This document shows positions 18,357-26,953 of a stretch of DNA of 39,359 nucleotides, piece after piece. How positions within the stretch are numbered: the first letter of the stretch is position 1; every line of letters starts with the position of its first letter. Below the pieces are notes generated by a model. It was not told the DNA's origin. It worked only from the letters and a program-made list of their open reading frames with translations, and ran no database searches. A program made the position numbers and the translations under genes. Origin of the DNA: an uncultured Erysipelothrix sp. (GTDB lineage: Bacteria > Bacillota_I > Bacilli_A > Erysipelotrichales > Erysipelotrichaceae); NCBI GenBank assembly GCA_947631935.1, contig CANRNG010000008.1, positions 1-39,359 on the forward strand, given 5' to 3'.

Positions 18357-19284
18357 CAAACACCAAGTTGTAAAGGTAGGTGTCAATATCAAATGCTTTT
18401 AAATCATTGACACCCTCTCCCAAACCAATATAACTCACCTTTAAGTCCAACTCATCTTTAATACTGAGTAAGACACCCCCTTTGGGTGAACCATCCAGTT
18501 TGGTAACGATAATTGAATCAACATCTGCGACTTCAGTAAACGTTTGGGCTTGAATCAACCCATTTTGTCCTGTATTACCGTCAATCACAAGATAAGTATG
18601 ATCAATTTGACCTGCTTCACGGGTGAGAACGCGCTTCATTTTATTGAGTTCATTCATCAAATTCACTTTGTTTTGAAGCCTACCCGCACTATCACAAATC
18701 ACCAAATCAACCTCATTTTCTTTGGCAAAACGAACCCCATCCACAAAAACTGAGGCAGGATCTTCGCCAGGTTTTCCGCCATAGAATAAAACCCCGACTT
18801 TATCAGCCCACACTTTCAGTTGATTACTACCCGCTGCTCTAAAGGTATCCCCCCCTACCAGTAGCACTTTTTTACCTTCTTGGTGGTAGTTATGGGCCAG
18901 TTTCGCACAGGTCGTTGTCTTACCTGTACCATTAACCCCAACCATTAAAAATACATTTAAGCCATCATGAAGCGAAACCGGTTCAATGTTATCGCCATAT
19001 TGGTTTTTGATTACTTTTACCAATTCGCCAAGCGCCTCATCTTCTGACATCGACTTCTTAACATTTTTTTGAAAAGCCTTGATAATTTTCTTAGCGCTTT
19101 TAAATGATACATCTGACTGCAGTAAAAGGGCCAATAAATTGTCAAACCAGGCATCATCATATTGAGTGGCGCCACTAAACAATTGCGTTAACTTCGCCCC
19201 AAAACCCTTTCTGGTTTCAGATAAACCCGTTTGATAGACCGATTCATCTTTCTTATTTGAAAATAATTTTTTAAAGAAAGTCAT
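18340..19284 (-). CDS. ftsY: Signal recognition particle receptor FtsY
   Basis: FtsY docks ribosome-SRP complexes at the membrane. I start at the ATG at 19284, one base after the smc stop and close behind GAGGAGG, giving 314 residues; a longer reading would lie inside smc. The N-terminus is basic and short (MTFFKKLFSNKK), with none of the long acidic region of proteobacterial FtsY. The four-helix N domain is followed by the GTPase with GVNGTGKTT (116-124), GGDTFRAAGSNQL, DSAGR (198-202), TKLDGSPKGG, and a final GLGEGVNDL. It overlaps ylxM. Confidence 0.96.
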   Translation of the reverse strand: MTFFKKLFSNKKDESVYQTGLSETRKGFGAKLTQLFSGATQYDDAWFDNLLALLLQSDVSFKSAKKIIKAFQKNVKKSMSEDEALGELVKVIKNQYGDNIEPVSLHDGLNVFLMVGVNGTGKTTTCAKLAHNYHQEGKKVLLVGGDTFRAAGSNQLKVWADKVGVLFYGGKPGEDPASVFVDGVRFAKENEVDLVICDSAGRLQNKVNLMNELNKMKRVLTREAGQIDHTYLVIDGNTGQNGLIQAQTFTEVADVDSIIVTKLDGSPKGGVLLSIKDELDLKVSYIGLGEGVNDLKAFDIDTYLYNLVFDDESE

Positions 19285-19285
19285 A

Positions 19286-22207
19286 CTACGCCTCCTCTTT
19301 AAGTTCAATGGCTTCATCAAGCCTTACTGAGAGCAAGGATGAAACACCTTGAACTGGCATGGTTACACCATATAATTTATCACAACGTGCCATCGTACCT
19401 GGACGGTGCGTAATCAAGATAAATTGAGTATCACCCGACAACTCTTGCACATACCGTGCCAATCGCTCCACATTCACTTGGTCAAGTGCTGCCTCAACCT
19501 CATCAAAGATACACAAAGGCACATGACGGGCATTTATAATTGAGAATAAGACAGAAATCGCAATAAGAGATTTCTCTCCTCCTGAGAATAAGCGTATATT
19601 TTGGACTGATTTACCCGGTGGTTGCACATCAATATCAATACCTGTATTCAATAAATCATCTGGATCTTCTAATACAAGCTTTGCACGACCCCCATTAAAG
19701 AGTTTTGTAAAGACGACTTGAAGTTCACTATTGATACGATCAAACATATCTTTAAATTGAACTTCCATGATCTCATCCAGCTCCGAAATGACTTTTAATA
19801 GCTTTTCACGGCTATCTGCCAAGTCCGTTAGTTGTTTACTTAAGAACTCGTAACGTTCATTGATGGTTTCATACTCTTCAGGTGCATCCAAGTTCACATT
19901 ACCCAAACGTTGAATTTCTTGACGTAGTTTTAAAACTTCATCTTTTTCGTGTGCCTTTTCAGCATCATAAATATGCTCAACCGCATATTCGTAAGTCATT
20001 TGGTATTCAGAACTTAAACGACTCAGCGTGTTTTCAATTTGGGTTTCATATTTAAGATTGGACATTTTTATTTCATTGAGACTGGTATTGTTGATGTCCA
20101 TATCTTTTCTGAAAATCCGCAATTGATTTTCTTTACGATGGGTTTCTTCACTAATTTGAAGCCGTGTTTCACGGTTTAAAGATAAATTAGAAGTTAACTC
20201 ATCCCGTTTCATCAAAGCCTGATTCAATTGAAGAATCAATGAATCTTGAATGTCTTCATGACCTGATTTATCTGTTTCAAGTGCGTCATAATCAGATTTT
20301 AATCTTTCATACTTTGCGCGTTTGACATCCAATAAAGGCTCAATTTTGGCCAGTGCAATACGTTTTTGCATCAGTATATCGTTATCAGAACGCAAACTTT
20401 GCCTAAATTGATTGATTCGCAAGTTCAAATCATCCATTTGTATTTCAAACTTTTGGTTTTGAGTTTCAATATTTTCAATTTCTTGCTTAATCGCATAATG
20501 ACCATTTTGGTTCTTTTTAGAAGCCCCTCCAGTCATGCGTCCACCTTGGTGAATCATATCACCTGCTAAGGTTACAATACGATAATTATAATTTAAACGC
20601 TTGGCAAGTCTGTTCGCATTGTCTATTTCATCAACGATTAACACATTCCCCAATAAATTATCTGTCAAAGTATCATAAATCGCATCGACTTCCACAAACT
20701 CATTTGCAATTCCCAAGAAACCTTCGGCATGTTCTGAGACCGTTAAGGCATCTTTATGGACGTTTCTTGGCTTCATAACATTCAGCGGAATGAAGGTTGC
20801 CCGTCCACTTTGGTTTTTCTTCAAGAATTCAATAGCATGCACTGCCGCACTGTCATCTTCTGTGACAATATGTAAGGAAGCCCCTGCTAGTGTCGTAGCA
20901 ATGGCTGTTTCATAACCTGAAATCGGAATCAGGATATTAGAGATAACATCATGGATACCATAAAGATTCCCTTTATTTTCCATGATGGTTTGAACCCCTT
21001 CTTGCATCTCAAACGGACGACTGAGACGGTGTTGCAGTAATTCTTTTCTATTTTCTAATTTAGATTGTTGTGAAACCAAAAAGTTCAATTGTTGGGTTTC
21101 TTCATTCAAACTGCGCTGTGTAGCTTGTGTTTTATCCAACAATAACTCAATATCAGCTTTCAATTCCTTTTGACGACCCAACCGTTCTTCATATTCAACC
21201 CTTGCTTCCATTAATGAGGCATAAATTTCTTTCGCACGGCTTTCAAGATCTCCAGTTTCAAGCGCATATTTACGTTTTTCTTCAATTTCCACTTTACGTG
21301 TTTCCAAAATCCCTATTTCATGGACCAAGGACATAATTTCTTCTTGTGATTTGACGATTGTTTGGTCTAAAGAAAAACTATCATTACGCTTTTGCTCAAG
21401 ATCACTTTCAAAATTTGAAATTTGAACACTCAAATGGGCAATCTTAGATTCTAAATCATAAACCTTATTTGCAGAGTTTTGAATTTGCAAGTTCAAATCT
21501 TGAACATCTTTCACCAAAACTGAAACTTCAATCTGTTCAAGCACATCCTTTTTTTCAATATAAATACGTGCTTTCTCAGCCGCCTTCTTTAAAGGATTGA
21601 CTTGACGTTTGATTTCATCCACAATATCTTGCATACGCTCAATATTTTCTTGTGTGCGTTCTAATTTTCGGATGGATTCAAGTTTTCTCTTTTTGTACTT
21701 GGAAACACCCGCTGCCTCTTCAAAGATGAGACGTCTCTCAATCGGTTTCGCTTCTGCGAAAAAACTGATTGACCCTTGTGAAATAATACTGAGGGAGTCT
21801 CTTCCAAGGCCTGTGTCCATGACCAAATCATGAACATCACGAAGACGACACGGTACTTTATTGATCAAATACTCAGATTCTCGAGTATCGCGATATAATC
21901 GACGCGTAACCTCAACTTCCTCGTACTCTGAATTCAATGCTTTACTTTCATTGTTAAAAACAAGTGTAACTTCTGCTAAATTTACTTTTCTTCTAGATTC
22001 AGAACCACTAAAAATAACATCCGTCATGCTGTTACCACGCATTGATTTCACGGACTGTTCCCCCAAAACCCAACGTATTGCATCACTTATGTTACTCTTG
22101 CCACACCCATTTGGACCTACAATCCCTGTCACAGCGTCAGTAAAATTAATCTCTACTTTATCTGCAAAAGATTTAAACCCTTGCATTTTAATACTTTTAA
22201 GGAACAT
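19286..22207 (-). CDS. smc: Chromosome partition protein SMC
   Basis: SMC is the ATPase of the bacterial condensin that organises and segregates the chromosome with ScpA and ScpB. I start at the ATG at 22207 (MFLKSIKMQGFKSFADK), the family start, giving 973 residues. The N-terminal head has Walker A GPNGCGKS (31-38) and the ISQGSISFF region; two long coiled coils flank a hinge ending in GGRMTGGAS; the C-terminal head has the signature FSGGEKS and Walker B CIFDEVEAALDQ. It is about 200 residues shorter than Bacillus SMC, with the loss lying in the coiled coils. GAGG precedes the ATG. The usual upstream neighbour rnc is absent; a divergent small gene lies there instead. Confidence 0.95.
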   Translation of the reverse strand: MFLKSIKMQGFKSFADKVEINFTDAVTGIVGPNGCGKSNISDAIRWVLGEQSVKSMRGNSMTDVIFSGSESRRKVNLAEVTLVFNNESKALNSEYEEVEVTRRLYRDTRESEYLINKVPCRLRDVHDLVMDTGLGRDSLSIISQGSISFFAEAKPIERRLIFEEAAGVSKYKKRKLESIRKLERTQENIERMQDIVDEIKRQVNPLKKAAEKARIYIEKKDVLEQIEVSVLVKDVQDLNLQIQNSANKVYDLESKIAHLSVQISNFESDLEQKRNDSFSLDQTIVKSQEEIMSLVHEIGILETRKVEIEEKRKYALETGDLESRAKEIYASLMEARVEYEERLGRQKELKADIELLLDKTQATQRSLNEETQQLNFLVSQQSKLENRKELLQHRLSRPFEMQEGVQTIMENKGNLYGIHDVISNILIPISGYETAIATTLAGASLHIVTEDDSAAVHAIEFLKKNQSGRATFIPLNVMKPRNVHKDALTVSEHAEGFLGIANEFVEVDAIYDTLTDNLLGNVLIVDEIDNANRLAKRLNYNYRIVTLAGDMIHQGGRMTGGASKKNQNGHYAIKQEIENIETQNQKFEIQMDDLNLRINQFRQSLRSDNDILMQKRIALAKIEPLLDVKRAKYERLKSDYDALETDKSGHEDIQDSLILQLNQALMKRDELTSNLSLNRETRLQISEETHRKENQLRIFRKDMDINNTSLNEIKMSNLKYETQIENTLSRLSSEYQMTYEYAVEHIYDAEKAHEKDEVLKLRQEIQRLGNVNLDAPEEYETINERYEFLSKQLTDLADSREKLLKVISELDEIMEVQFKDMFDRINSELQVVFTKLFNGGRAKLVLEDPDDLLNTGIDIDVQPPGKSVQNIRLFSGGEKSLIAISVLFSIINARHVPLCIFDEVEAALDQVNVERLARYVQELSGDTQFILITHRPGTMARCDKLYGVTMPVQGVSSLLSVRLDEAIELKEEA

Positions 22208-22241
22208 AGAAACCTCATCTTCCCTTTCATTTATCTTATCT

Positions 22242-22270
22242 ATTATAACCGAAAAAGCATAAAAGATAAA
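22242..22270 (-). promoter_or_regulatory. Probable promoter for the smc operon
   Basis: A perfect TATAAT (22242-22247, minus strand) lies 35 bp before the smc ATG. A weak -35-like TTTATC (22265-22270) is at 17-bp spacing. Together with the divergent promoter at 22335-22365 it occupies the 175-bp gap between smc and the plus-strand gene. Confidence 0.55.
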
Positions 22271-22334
22271 GAGCATATAACGGATTGATGGGTTCTGCCT
22301 TTGTTGAACGATTTGTGAAAATTCCCATGATTAT

Positions 22335-22365
22335 TTGAAAGTTATTTAAATTAGTGTATTATAAT
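22335..22365 (+). promoter_or_regulatory. Promoter of the small anchored protein gene
   Basis: TTGAAA (22335-22340) precedes a TGTATTATAAT region in which TATTAT (22357-22362, 16-bp spacing, TG upstream) or TATAAT (22360-22365, 19-bp spacing) can act as -10. The start codon at 22383 lies close downstream, with GAGGTG as ribosome binding site, so the leader is very short. Confidence 0.6.
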
Positions 22366-22382
22366 AACAGTGAGGTGAAATA

Positions 22383-22937
22383 ATGAGTAGAAAACTAATC
22401 GCAATTGTTGTTTTAACAGTCTTTGTGATTACCACTCCAGTATTGCTATACTTTCATTTTAGACCATCCAATGTTTCACTGGCCAATTATGATGCACAAA
22501 ACCTTGATTTATTTTCTGAAGTTGTAACTTATGAAGCAATGAGTGATTACATAAAAAATGTTAGTACACGAGAAAACAGTGAAATTTTATCTTTTTCTAG
22601 TAATGATGTCTATAAATTCATTATTTTTATTGGAAACAATGATGGAACTTCAAACTATATCGCAAATTCCTTGATTAAGCCCCTTTCCATTGAAACGGAT
22701 ACTAAGCTGCCCGATATTATCAAGGTAGATACAACCAATACTAAAAATCTAACGGTAACACAACTTAAGAATAATTTTAATATCGAAGTTATCCCAGCCT
22801 TTATCTATGTTGAACAAACCAATGGTGTATGCAACATCGTGGATACATTGGTTTATCGTGAAGATGAACCTTTAACGAAAGATACGCTAAAGAACTGGCT
22901 ATATCATAACGGTTTGTGGGATACCCCTATCGAATAA
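22383..22937 (+). CDS. Hypothetical membrane-anchored protein, possibly thioredoxin-like but without CXXC
   Basis: I do not recognise this 184-residue protein by name. It has one N-terminal membrane segment (about residues 4-26) and an extracellular domain. The pattern KFIIFIGNNDGTSNYIANS (a strand, a loop and a helix), then IIKVDT, then a strand with IPAFIYVEQ, resembles the order of a thioredoxin fold with its cis-proline; but the position of CXXC is NNDGTSN, and the only cysteine is in NGVCNIVD. If the fold is right, it would be a redox-inactive relative of thioredoxin-like transport accessory proteins. It has its own promoter and terminator, is divergent from smc, and has no partner gene. 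A generic lipoprotein-like or adhesin domain is the alternative. Confidence 0.6.
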   Translation: MSRKLIAIVVLTVFVITTPVLLYFHFRPSNVSLANYDAQNLDLFSEVVTYEAMSDYIKNVSTRENSEILSFSSNDVYKFIIFIGNNDGTSNYIANSLIKPLSIETDTKLPDIIKVDTTNTKNLTVTQLKNNFNIEVIPAFIYVEQTNGVCNIVDTLVYREDEPLTKDTLKNWLYHNGLWDTPIE

Positions 22938-22940
22938 ACT

Positions 22941-22970
22941 AAAAAAACTGTTTAAAAAACAGTTTTTTTA
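22941..22970. terminator. Bidirectional terminator between the hypothetical gene and mtnN
   Basis: The stem ACTGTTT/AAACAGT (22947-22953 with 22957-22963) closes an AAA loop, flanked by A7 on the left and T7 on the right. Both strands therefore show a hairpin with a T run; it ends the plus-strand gene and the long minus-strand parE...mtnN operon. Confidence 0.85.
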
Positions 22971-23648
22971 TACCATTGATGCAATAAAATGTTGCGTAAT
23001 TTCAGCTGAGTGTTTACTGGCAATGGGTAGATATGCTTCAAACTCCAGCTCATTTCCTGTTTTAAGGGGCACATCTGATAGTGACCTTAAAATGATAAAA
23101 GGAATATCTCTTCGTTTAGAAACTGCGCCTACCGCAACAGCTTCCATTTCAACACAAATGGCATCCGCAAACTTTGTTTTAATGCGTTCCAGTGCTTCTG
23201 AACCATGGGTTATAAATTGATCTCCGGATACAATTTCGCCCAAATGAACGCGATAACCCAAGTTCTTTGCGATTGTATATGCTTTTTGAGCATAGTCTAA
23301 ATTGGGATGATAAATAAAGCGCGCATCGGTTAATGTATTGGGTCCAATATCAAAATCATGGGCTCTTACTAAATCAGCGATTACAATGTCTCCAACCCTT
23401 TGGTTCTCTTGAAGTCCACCCGCACTACCAATATTTATAATCATTCTGAAATCATAAATTTCACATAGGGTTGCGGTGGTATAGGCTGCATTCACTTTAC
23501 CGACCCCTGACAAACAAAGGACCACTTTCTGATTCGCCAATTCCATTTCAACCACGGATATATCCGAAACAACACGTGAGGCGACATTATCACCCAACAT
23601 TTTTAACGCATTCAATTCCTCTAACATGGCAGCAACAATTAGAATCAT
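22968..23648 (-). CDS. mtnN: 5'-methylthioadenosine/S-adenosylhomocysteine nucleosidase
   Basis: MTA/SAH nucleosidase cleaves adenine from methylthioadenosine and S-adenosylhomocysteine, recycling the by-products of methylation. The 226-residue protein has LSGVGKVNAAYTT, the INIGSAGGL core, VEMEAVAVG with the ribose-contacting Glu (about 169), and RSLSD with the catalytic Asp (about 192); an N-terminal MLEEL supplies the other acid. It is the last gene of the operon and overlaps yqeM as ATGA. Following a methyltransferase gene, it would remove the SAH that enzyme makes. Confidence 0.95.
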   Translation of the reverse strand: MILIVAAMLEELNALKMLGDNVASRVVSDISVVEMELANQKVVLCLSGVGKVNAAYTTATLCEIYDFRMIINIGSAGGLQENQRVGDIVIADLVRAHDFDIGPNTLTDARFIYHPNLDYAQKAYTIAKNLGYRVHLGEIVSGDQFITHGSEALERIKTKFADAICVEMEAVAVGAVSKRRDIPFIILRSLSDVPLKTGNELEFEAYLPIASKHSAEITQHFIASMV

Positions 23649-24316
23649 CGTGCACCTCGACTACAAATCATCATCAGTTTTTCTCCCTTGGGCTGTATAT
23701 CTTCAATGTCAAAATCTGTATATACTTTGACATCATAGCCTTTATCTTCAAATCGCTTTCTAAAGTCATCAACGTCAAATACCCATTGCGTTACAGCATC
23801 AAACGTGCCATCCAAGAAATTGATTTGGTGCATTAAGTAATCTTCGTTTTTCTCAATAGTATAAACATAATCAAATGCATCCGTTGCCCCTTCTTCAAAA
23901 TAAGGCGTTTCAAACTCAATCAACCGATGGGGATGATGCATATCTAAAATGATATGGTCTGAAATCTGGCTTGCATTCTCAACAAATTGGATCAAGTCTT
24001 CTGAAACCAATAAATAATTTAGACTGTCCCCCACACAAATTAAGGTGTCTACCTTATCATGAGGTTGGTAATTTAAAAAGTTACCAATGGATACTTTATC
24101 GATTAAATTTGGATATTTGTTTTTGCATTGATTTAACATTTTATCATCTAAATCAATCCCTCTTACCTCAAAATCTTTTGATAATAGATTCAACAAGTCA
24201 CCGGTTCCACAAGCAAATTCAAGCAAGGAAGTCCCCTTTGCATGTTTTTTTACAAACCCGTAATACTGTCGCGTGCCTTCCATATCCGCAAATAAAGTAT
24301 CATAGTAATCAATCAC
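23645..24316 (-). CDS. yqeM: Class I SAM-dependent methyltransferase YqeM
   Basis: A class I (Rossmann) methyltransferase of 223 residues. Motif I EFACGTGDL is at about 33-41, the acidic end of strand 2 (GIDLDD) at 54-58, and motif IV-like TLICVGDSLNYL further on. The start is GTG at 24316, seven bases after a GGAG inside rsfS. The gene sits between rsfS and mtnN, the place of yqeM in the Bacillus yqeG-comER cluster. The methyl acceptor of YqeM is not known, and nothing here identifies it. Confidence 0.85.
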   Translation of the reverse strand: MIDYYDTLFADMEGTRQYYGFVKKHAKGTSLLEFACGTGDLLNLLSKDFEVRGIDLDDKMLNQCKNKYPNLIDKVSIGNFLNYQPHDKVDTLICVGDSLNYLLVSEDLIQFVENASQISDHIILDMHHPHRLIEFETPYFEEGATDAFDYVYTIEKNEDYLMHQINFLDGTFDAVTQWVFDVDDFRKRFEDKGYDVKVYTDFDIEDIQPKGEKLMMICSRGAR

Positions 24317-24632
24317 GGATATACTCCATATAGAGTTTCTCTAAATTATAATGTGAACGTTCCTCACTTTGGAAAATATGAACCACAATATCAAGGGCAT
24401 CAATAATAAGCCAAGTTGCATCGGGTGTGGTGGGTTGGTGCTTGATTTCAAACCCCATGTCCACTATTTTCCTTGCGGTTTCTTGGTAAATTGCATTAAT
24501 TTGTCTTAAAGAGGGTGCTTCACAAATTACAAAAAAATCACAAATTGGACTGGTGTTTTCAAAATCAATCACCGTAATGTTTTGTGCTTTTTTATTTTCC
24601 AATGTTTCTACAATTAAATCTAATAATTTCAT
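24309..24632 (-). CDS. rsfS: Ribosome silencing factor RsfS
   Basis: RsfS binds L14 on the large subunit and blocks subunit joining when nutrients are short. The 107-residue protein shows the DUF143 pattern: IDFENTSPICDFFVICEAPSLRQ near residues 23-45 (canonical TSxxxDYFVI...S), an acidic WLIIDALDIVVHIF stretch, and the terminal YNLEKLY. It overlaps nadD/yqeK (ATGA) and yqeM. Position after NadD-YqeK is conserved in Firmicutes. Confidence 0.93.
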   Translation of the reverse strand: MKLLDLIVETLENKKAQNITVIDFENTSPICDFFVICEAPSLRQINAIYQETARKIVDMGFEIKHQPTTPDATWLIIDALDIVVHIFQSEERSHYNLEKLYMEYIRD

Positions 24633-25639
24633 AAATTCTCCTTAATAAATTGTTGACTGCTTAATTTAACGGCTTCAAAACCTTCATTTAAATCAGACAT
24701 CGCAAGTGAAACCAAGGCACTTGTGTCATAGGGTCTGCCTTTTTCACATTTATCTGCAATGAATAAGACTTTTCCCAAGTCGTAGGATACATTACCATCC
24801 ACATGATTTTCAATTGCATCTAAGATTTCAATATCCGCAACATGATAATCATGTTTTAAGATGTATGAAGCTGCATAGGCATGATAAAATGCAGGATGTC
24901 GCTCAACTTGATTCACGAAATGTGCTTTCATTAAATCAAGTAAATCTTGAGAATCCCATTCCTTCGCAATATCATGCATCATGGCCATCAGATAAACTTT
25001 TTTCAAATCTAATTGATGTTTCTCACCCAATGTCATTGCCAATTCCATAACCCGCAAACAATGTTCATATCTTTTCTTAGACAATTTATTTGAGGCCATT
25101 GACTTTAAATAGAGACCTTCATGCATCATATAAGATAATACTTTTGGATTTGTATCAAGCGCGTTTCCTTTTCTGATTTCAGTAGAACTCACATTATAAG
25201 TCTTTCCATAAATTATGGGGTATTTGTGTTTCTCATTATATCCTTCTCGATGATAAACATAAAAATCCGTCAACATTTCAAGGCTTTCAAAGTTTTTCCA
25301 TTGCGGCAAGCCTGCAATTTGATCTGAACCAATTAACCAAGAAAATTGGATTTGGGGATATTGGGCATTCAATGCACGCAATGTATCAATTGAATAGGAA
25401 GGTATTGGTAAGGATTTCTCAATATCACACACCTTCATATTTGGGATATTTTCAATCATCAGATTGATCATTTTTTTTCTTTTATCAAAATCAGTTGCGT
25501 CCATTTTAAATGGATTCAAGGCAGCTAAAACAAACCAAACTTCATCATGACTTTGGTTTTTAAGTACGTTTTTGGCAATTTCTAAATGCCCGAAATGGAT
25601 GGGATCAAAAGACCCCCCAAACAACATCACTTTTTTCAA
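24629..25639 (-). CDS. nadD: Fusion of nicotinate mononucleotide adenylyltransferase (NadD) and HD-domain phosphatase (YqeK)
   Basis: The 336-residue protein joins two proteins that are separate in Bacillus. NadD (about 1-180) makes deamido-NAD from NaMN and ATP; it has GGSFDPIHFGH (8-18) and the second nucleotide motif SSTEIRKG (151-158). The YqeK part (about 185-336) is an HD-type metal phosphohydrolase with His193 and HD at 222-223, plus ERHPAFYHA and AIENHVDG further on; characterised YqeK proteins hydrolyse diadenosine tetraphosphate. The frame is open through the junction, so this is a real fusion. The start is probably TTG at 25639, overlapping the yhbY stop as TTGA; an ATG at 25627 is a shorter option. 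NadD-YqeK fusions are known from Mollicutes. Confidence 0.92.
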   Translation of the reverse strand: MKKVMLFGGSFDPIHFGHLEIAKNVLKNQSHDEVWFVLAALNPFKMDATDFDKRKKMINLMIENIPNMKVCDIEKSLPIPSYSIDTLRALNAQYPQIQFSWLIGSDQIAGLPQWKNFESLEMLTDFYVYHREGYNEKHKYPIIYGKTYNVSSTEIRKGNALDTNPKVLSYMMHEGLYLKSMASNKLSKKRYEHCLRVMELAMTLGEKHQLDLKKVYLMAMMHDIAKEWDSQDLLDLMKAHFVNQVERHPAFYHAYAASYILKHDYHVADIEILDAIENHVDGNVSYDLGKVLFIADKCEKGRPYDTSALVSLAMSDLNEGFEAVKLSSQQFIKENL

Positions 25640-25920
25640 ATATGAATGCGTCCTTCCTTATTGTAGCGATAAAGTACAATGACCCTTCCAACTGAACTCA
25701 CGACATCACAAGAAAATTGGTCAATCAGTATTTCAGCGACTTCATCTACTGTAATGGGTGCCGTTTTTAAAAGTTGTACTTTGACCAAGTTATGTGCCAA
25801 AAGTGCATTTTCAAAGCTTTCAAGCACCGTATCAGTCATTCCCATTTTTCCTATTTGGACCAAGACTTTTTCATCATGGGCTATTTTTCTTAATTTCTTT
25901 TTATCTGTATTACTTAACAT
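25636..25920 (-). CDS. yhbY: CRM-domain RNA-binding protein YhbY
   Basis: YhbY is a small RNA-binding protein linked to large-subunit assembly. The 94-residue product is a single CRM domain: basic N-terminal helix (KKKLRKIAHD), VQIGKMGMTDTVLESFENALLAHNLVKVQLL in which the GKxG loop is read as GKMG, and the C-terminal VGRVIVLYR, where a GR/K-type turn is usual. It overlaps yqeH by one base and nadD by four. The order yqeH-yhbY-nadD is the Bacillus order without aroE. Confidence 0.93.
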   Translation of the reverse strand: MLSNTDKKKLRKIAHDEKVLVQIGKMGMTDTVLESFENALLAHNLVKVQLLKTAPITVDEVAEILIDQFSCDVVSSVGRVIVLYRYNKEGRIHI

Positions 25921-26942
25921 TATATTATTGCCTTTCTGAGGATAACCTCTGCTTCAATATCCATTACTGTTTTTAAACGATTGTATTTACCTTGAATTGA
26001 AATGAAGCCGACATCAAATATTTCTAAATCAATGCGATCGTCTTTTCTAGGCCAATGGCGTGTCTTATAGATCGGATTTAAAATCATAAAATCATGATCT
26101 AAATCCAAGTTAGCATCCGCTCTATCTGGTTTAACACGTTTGACTTCAAAGGGTAAATAGCTGACAACATTAATATGATCAACGGGATCAATTTCAATGT
26201 ACCCCAAGTTACCCAATACAATGGCTTGTTTTTCATAAATTTGAATGACCATGGGTTTAATAGGTTTGTTGGGTGATAATTTGAGTAAGCATTCATCGGT
26301 AAATTTCTTAGGAAGATCTGACTCTTTGATAAAACCTGGAGTATCATAAACCCGATAATCTCCATCCAATATTTCAATAATATTGGCCGTTGTTGAAGAA
26401 ACGGGACTGACTGATAAGGTTTCTGATCTGAGCAATGCATTCAATAAAGATGACTTCCCTGCGTTAATACAACCCACAAATGCGACAGGTGCATCACTTA
26501 AATAGGGATATAGGGGTTCTAATGAACGCTCAATCTTTGCGGAAACGAAAATCACATCCATCAAAGAGACATTATAATCCCTTAAAAGACGCATAATAGA
26601 TTGCTTAAGTTTGTTGTTGGAAACAGACTTGGGTAATAAATCTCTTTTATTAACCACTAAAACGACATCTTTTTTAGACAAAGTCCGAATCAATCCATCG
26701 TGTAGGCTTTGGTTTAGATGCATCACATCAACAACCCAAAAAATATGTCCATCAAATTCCTCAATGAAATCTAATGTTTTTGAGGAATCAACATTTGCGC
26801 GTACATGTTTATATTCGCGATAGTGGCGTAGTCTAAAACACGATTGACAAAGATCATGACTTAAATCTTGCACATACCCTGCTTTACCTACCATGTCTTT
26901 TTGTAGGATTGCCCCACATCCAGAACAGTTTTTCTCAATCAT
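25920..26942 (-). CDS. yqeH: Circularly permuted ribosome-assembly GTPase YqeH
   Basis: YqeH is needed for 30S subunit assembly. I start at the ATG at 26942 (MIEKNCSGCG), six bases from AGGAGG, giving 340 residues; earlier in-frame ATGs are inside or before that site. A zinc finger at the N-terminus (Cys 6, 9, 32, 35) is followed by the permuted G motifs in the order G4 NKRD (98-101), G5 SAK (134-136), G1 GCINAGKSS (157-165), G2 region PVSSTT, and G3 DTPG (200-203). A C-terminal domain follows. The permuted order is diagnostic. It overlaps parC. Confidence 0.96.
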   Translation of the reverse strand: MIEKNCSGCGAILQKDMVGKAGYVQDLSHDLCQSCFRLRHYREYKHVRANVDSSKTLDFIEEFDGHIFWVVDVMHLNQSLHDGLIRTLSKKDVVLVVNKRDLLPKSVSNNKLKQSIMRLLRDYNVSLMDVIFVSAKIERSLEPLYPYLSDAPVAFVGCINAGKSSLLNALLRSETLSVSPVSSTTANIIEILDGDYRVYDTPGFIKESDLPKKFTDECLLKLSPNKPIKPMVIQIYEKQAIVLGNLGYIEIDPVDHINVVSYLPFEVKRVKPDRADANLDLDHDFMILNPIYKTRHWPRKDDRIDLEIFDVGFISIQGKYNRLKTVMDIEAEVILRKAII

Positions 26943-26953
26943 AATCATCCTCC

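Noticed and set aside
21861-22262. Plus-strand open frame of 133 codons opposite smc
   Set aside because: It is antisense to the conserved N-terminal head of SMC; the composition follows from SMC codons and there is no start signal.
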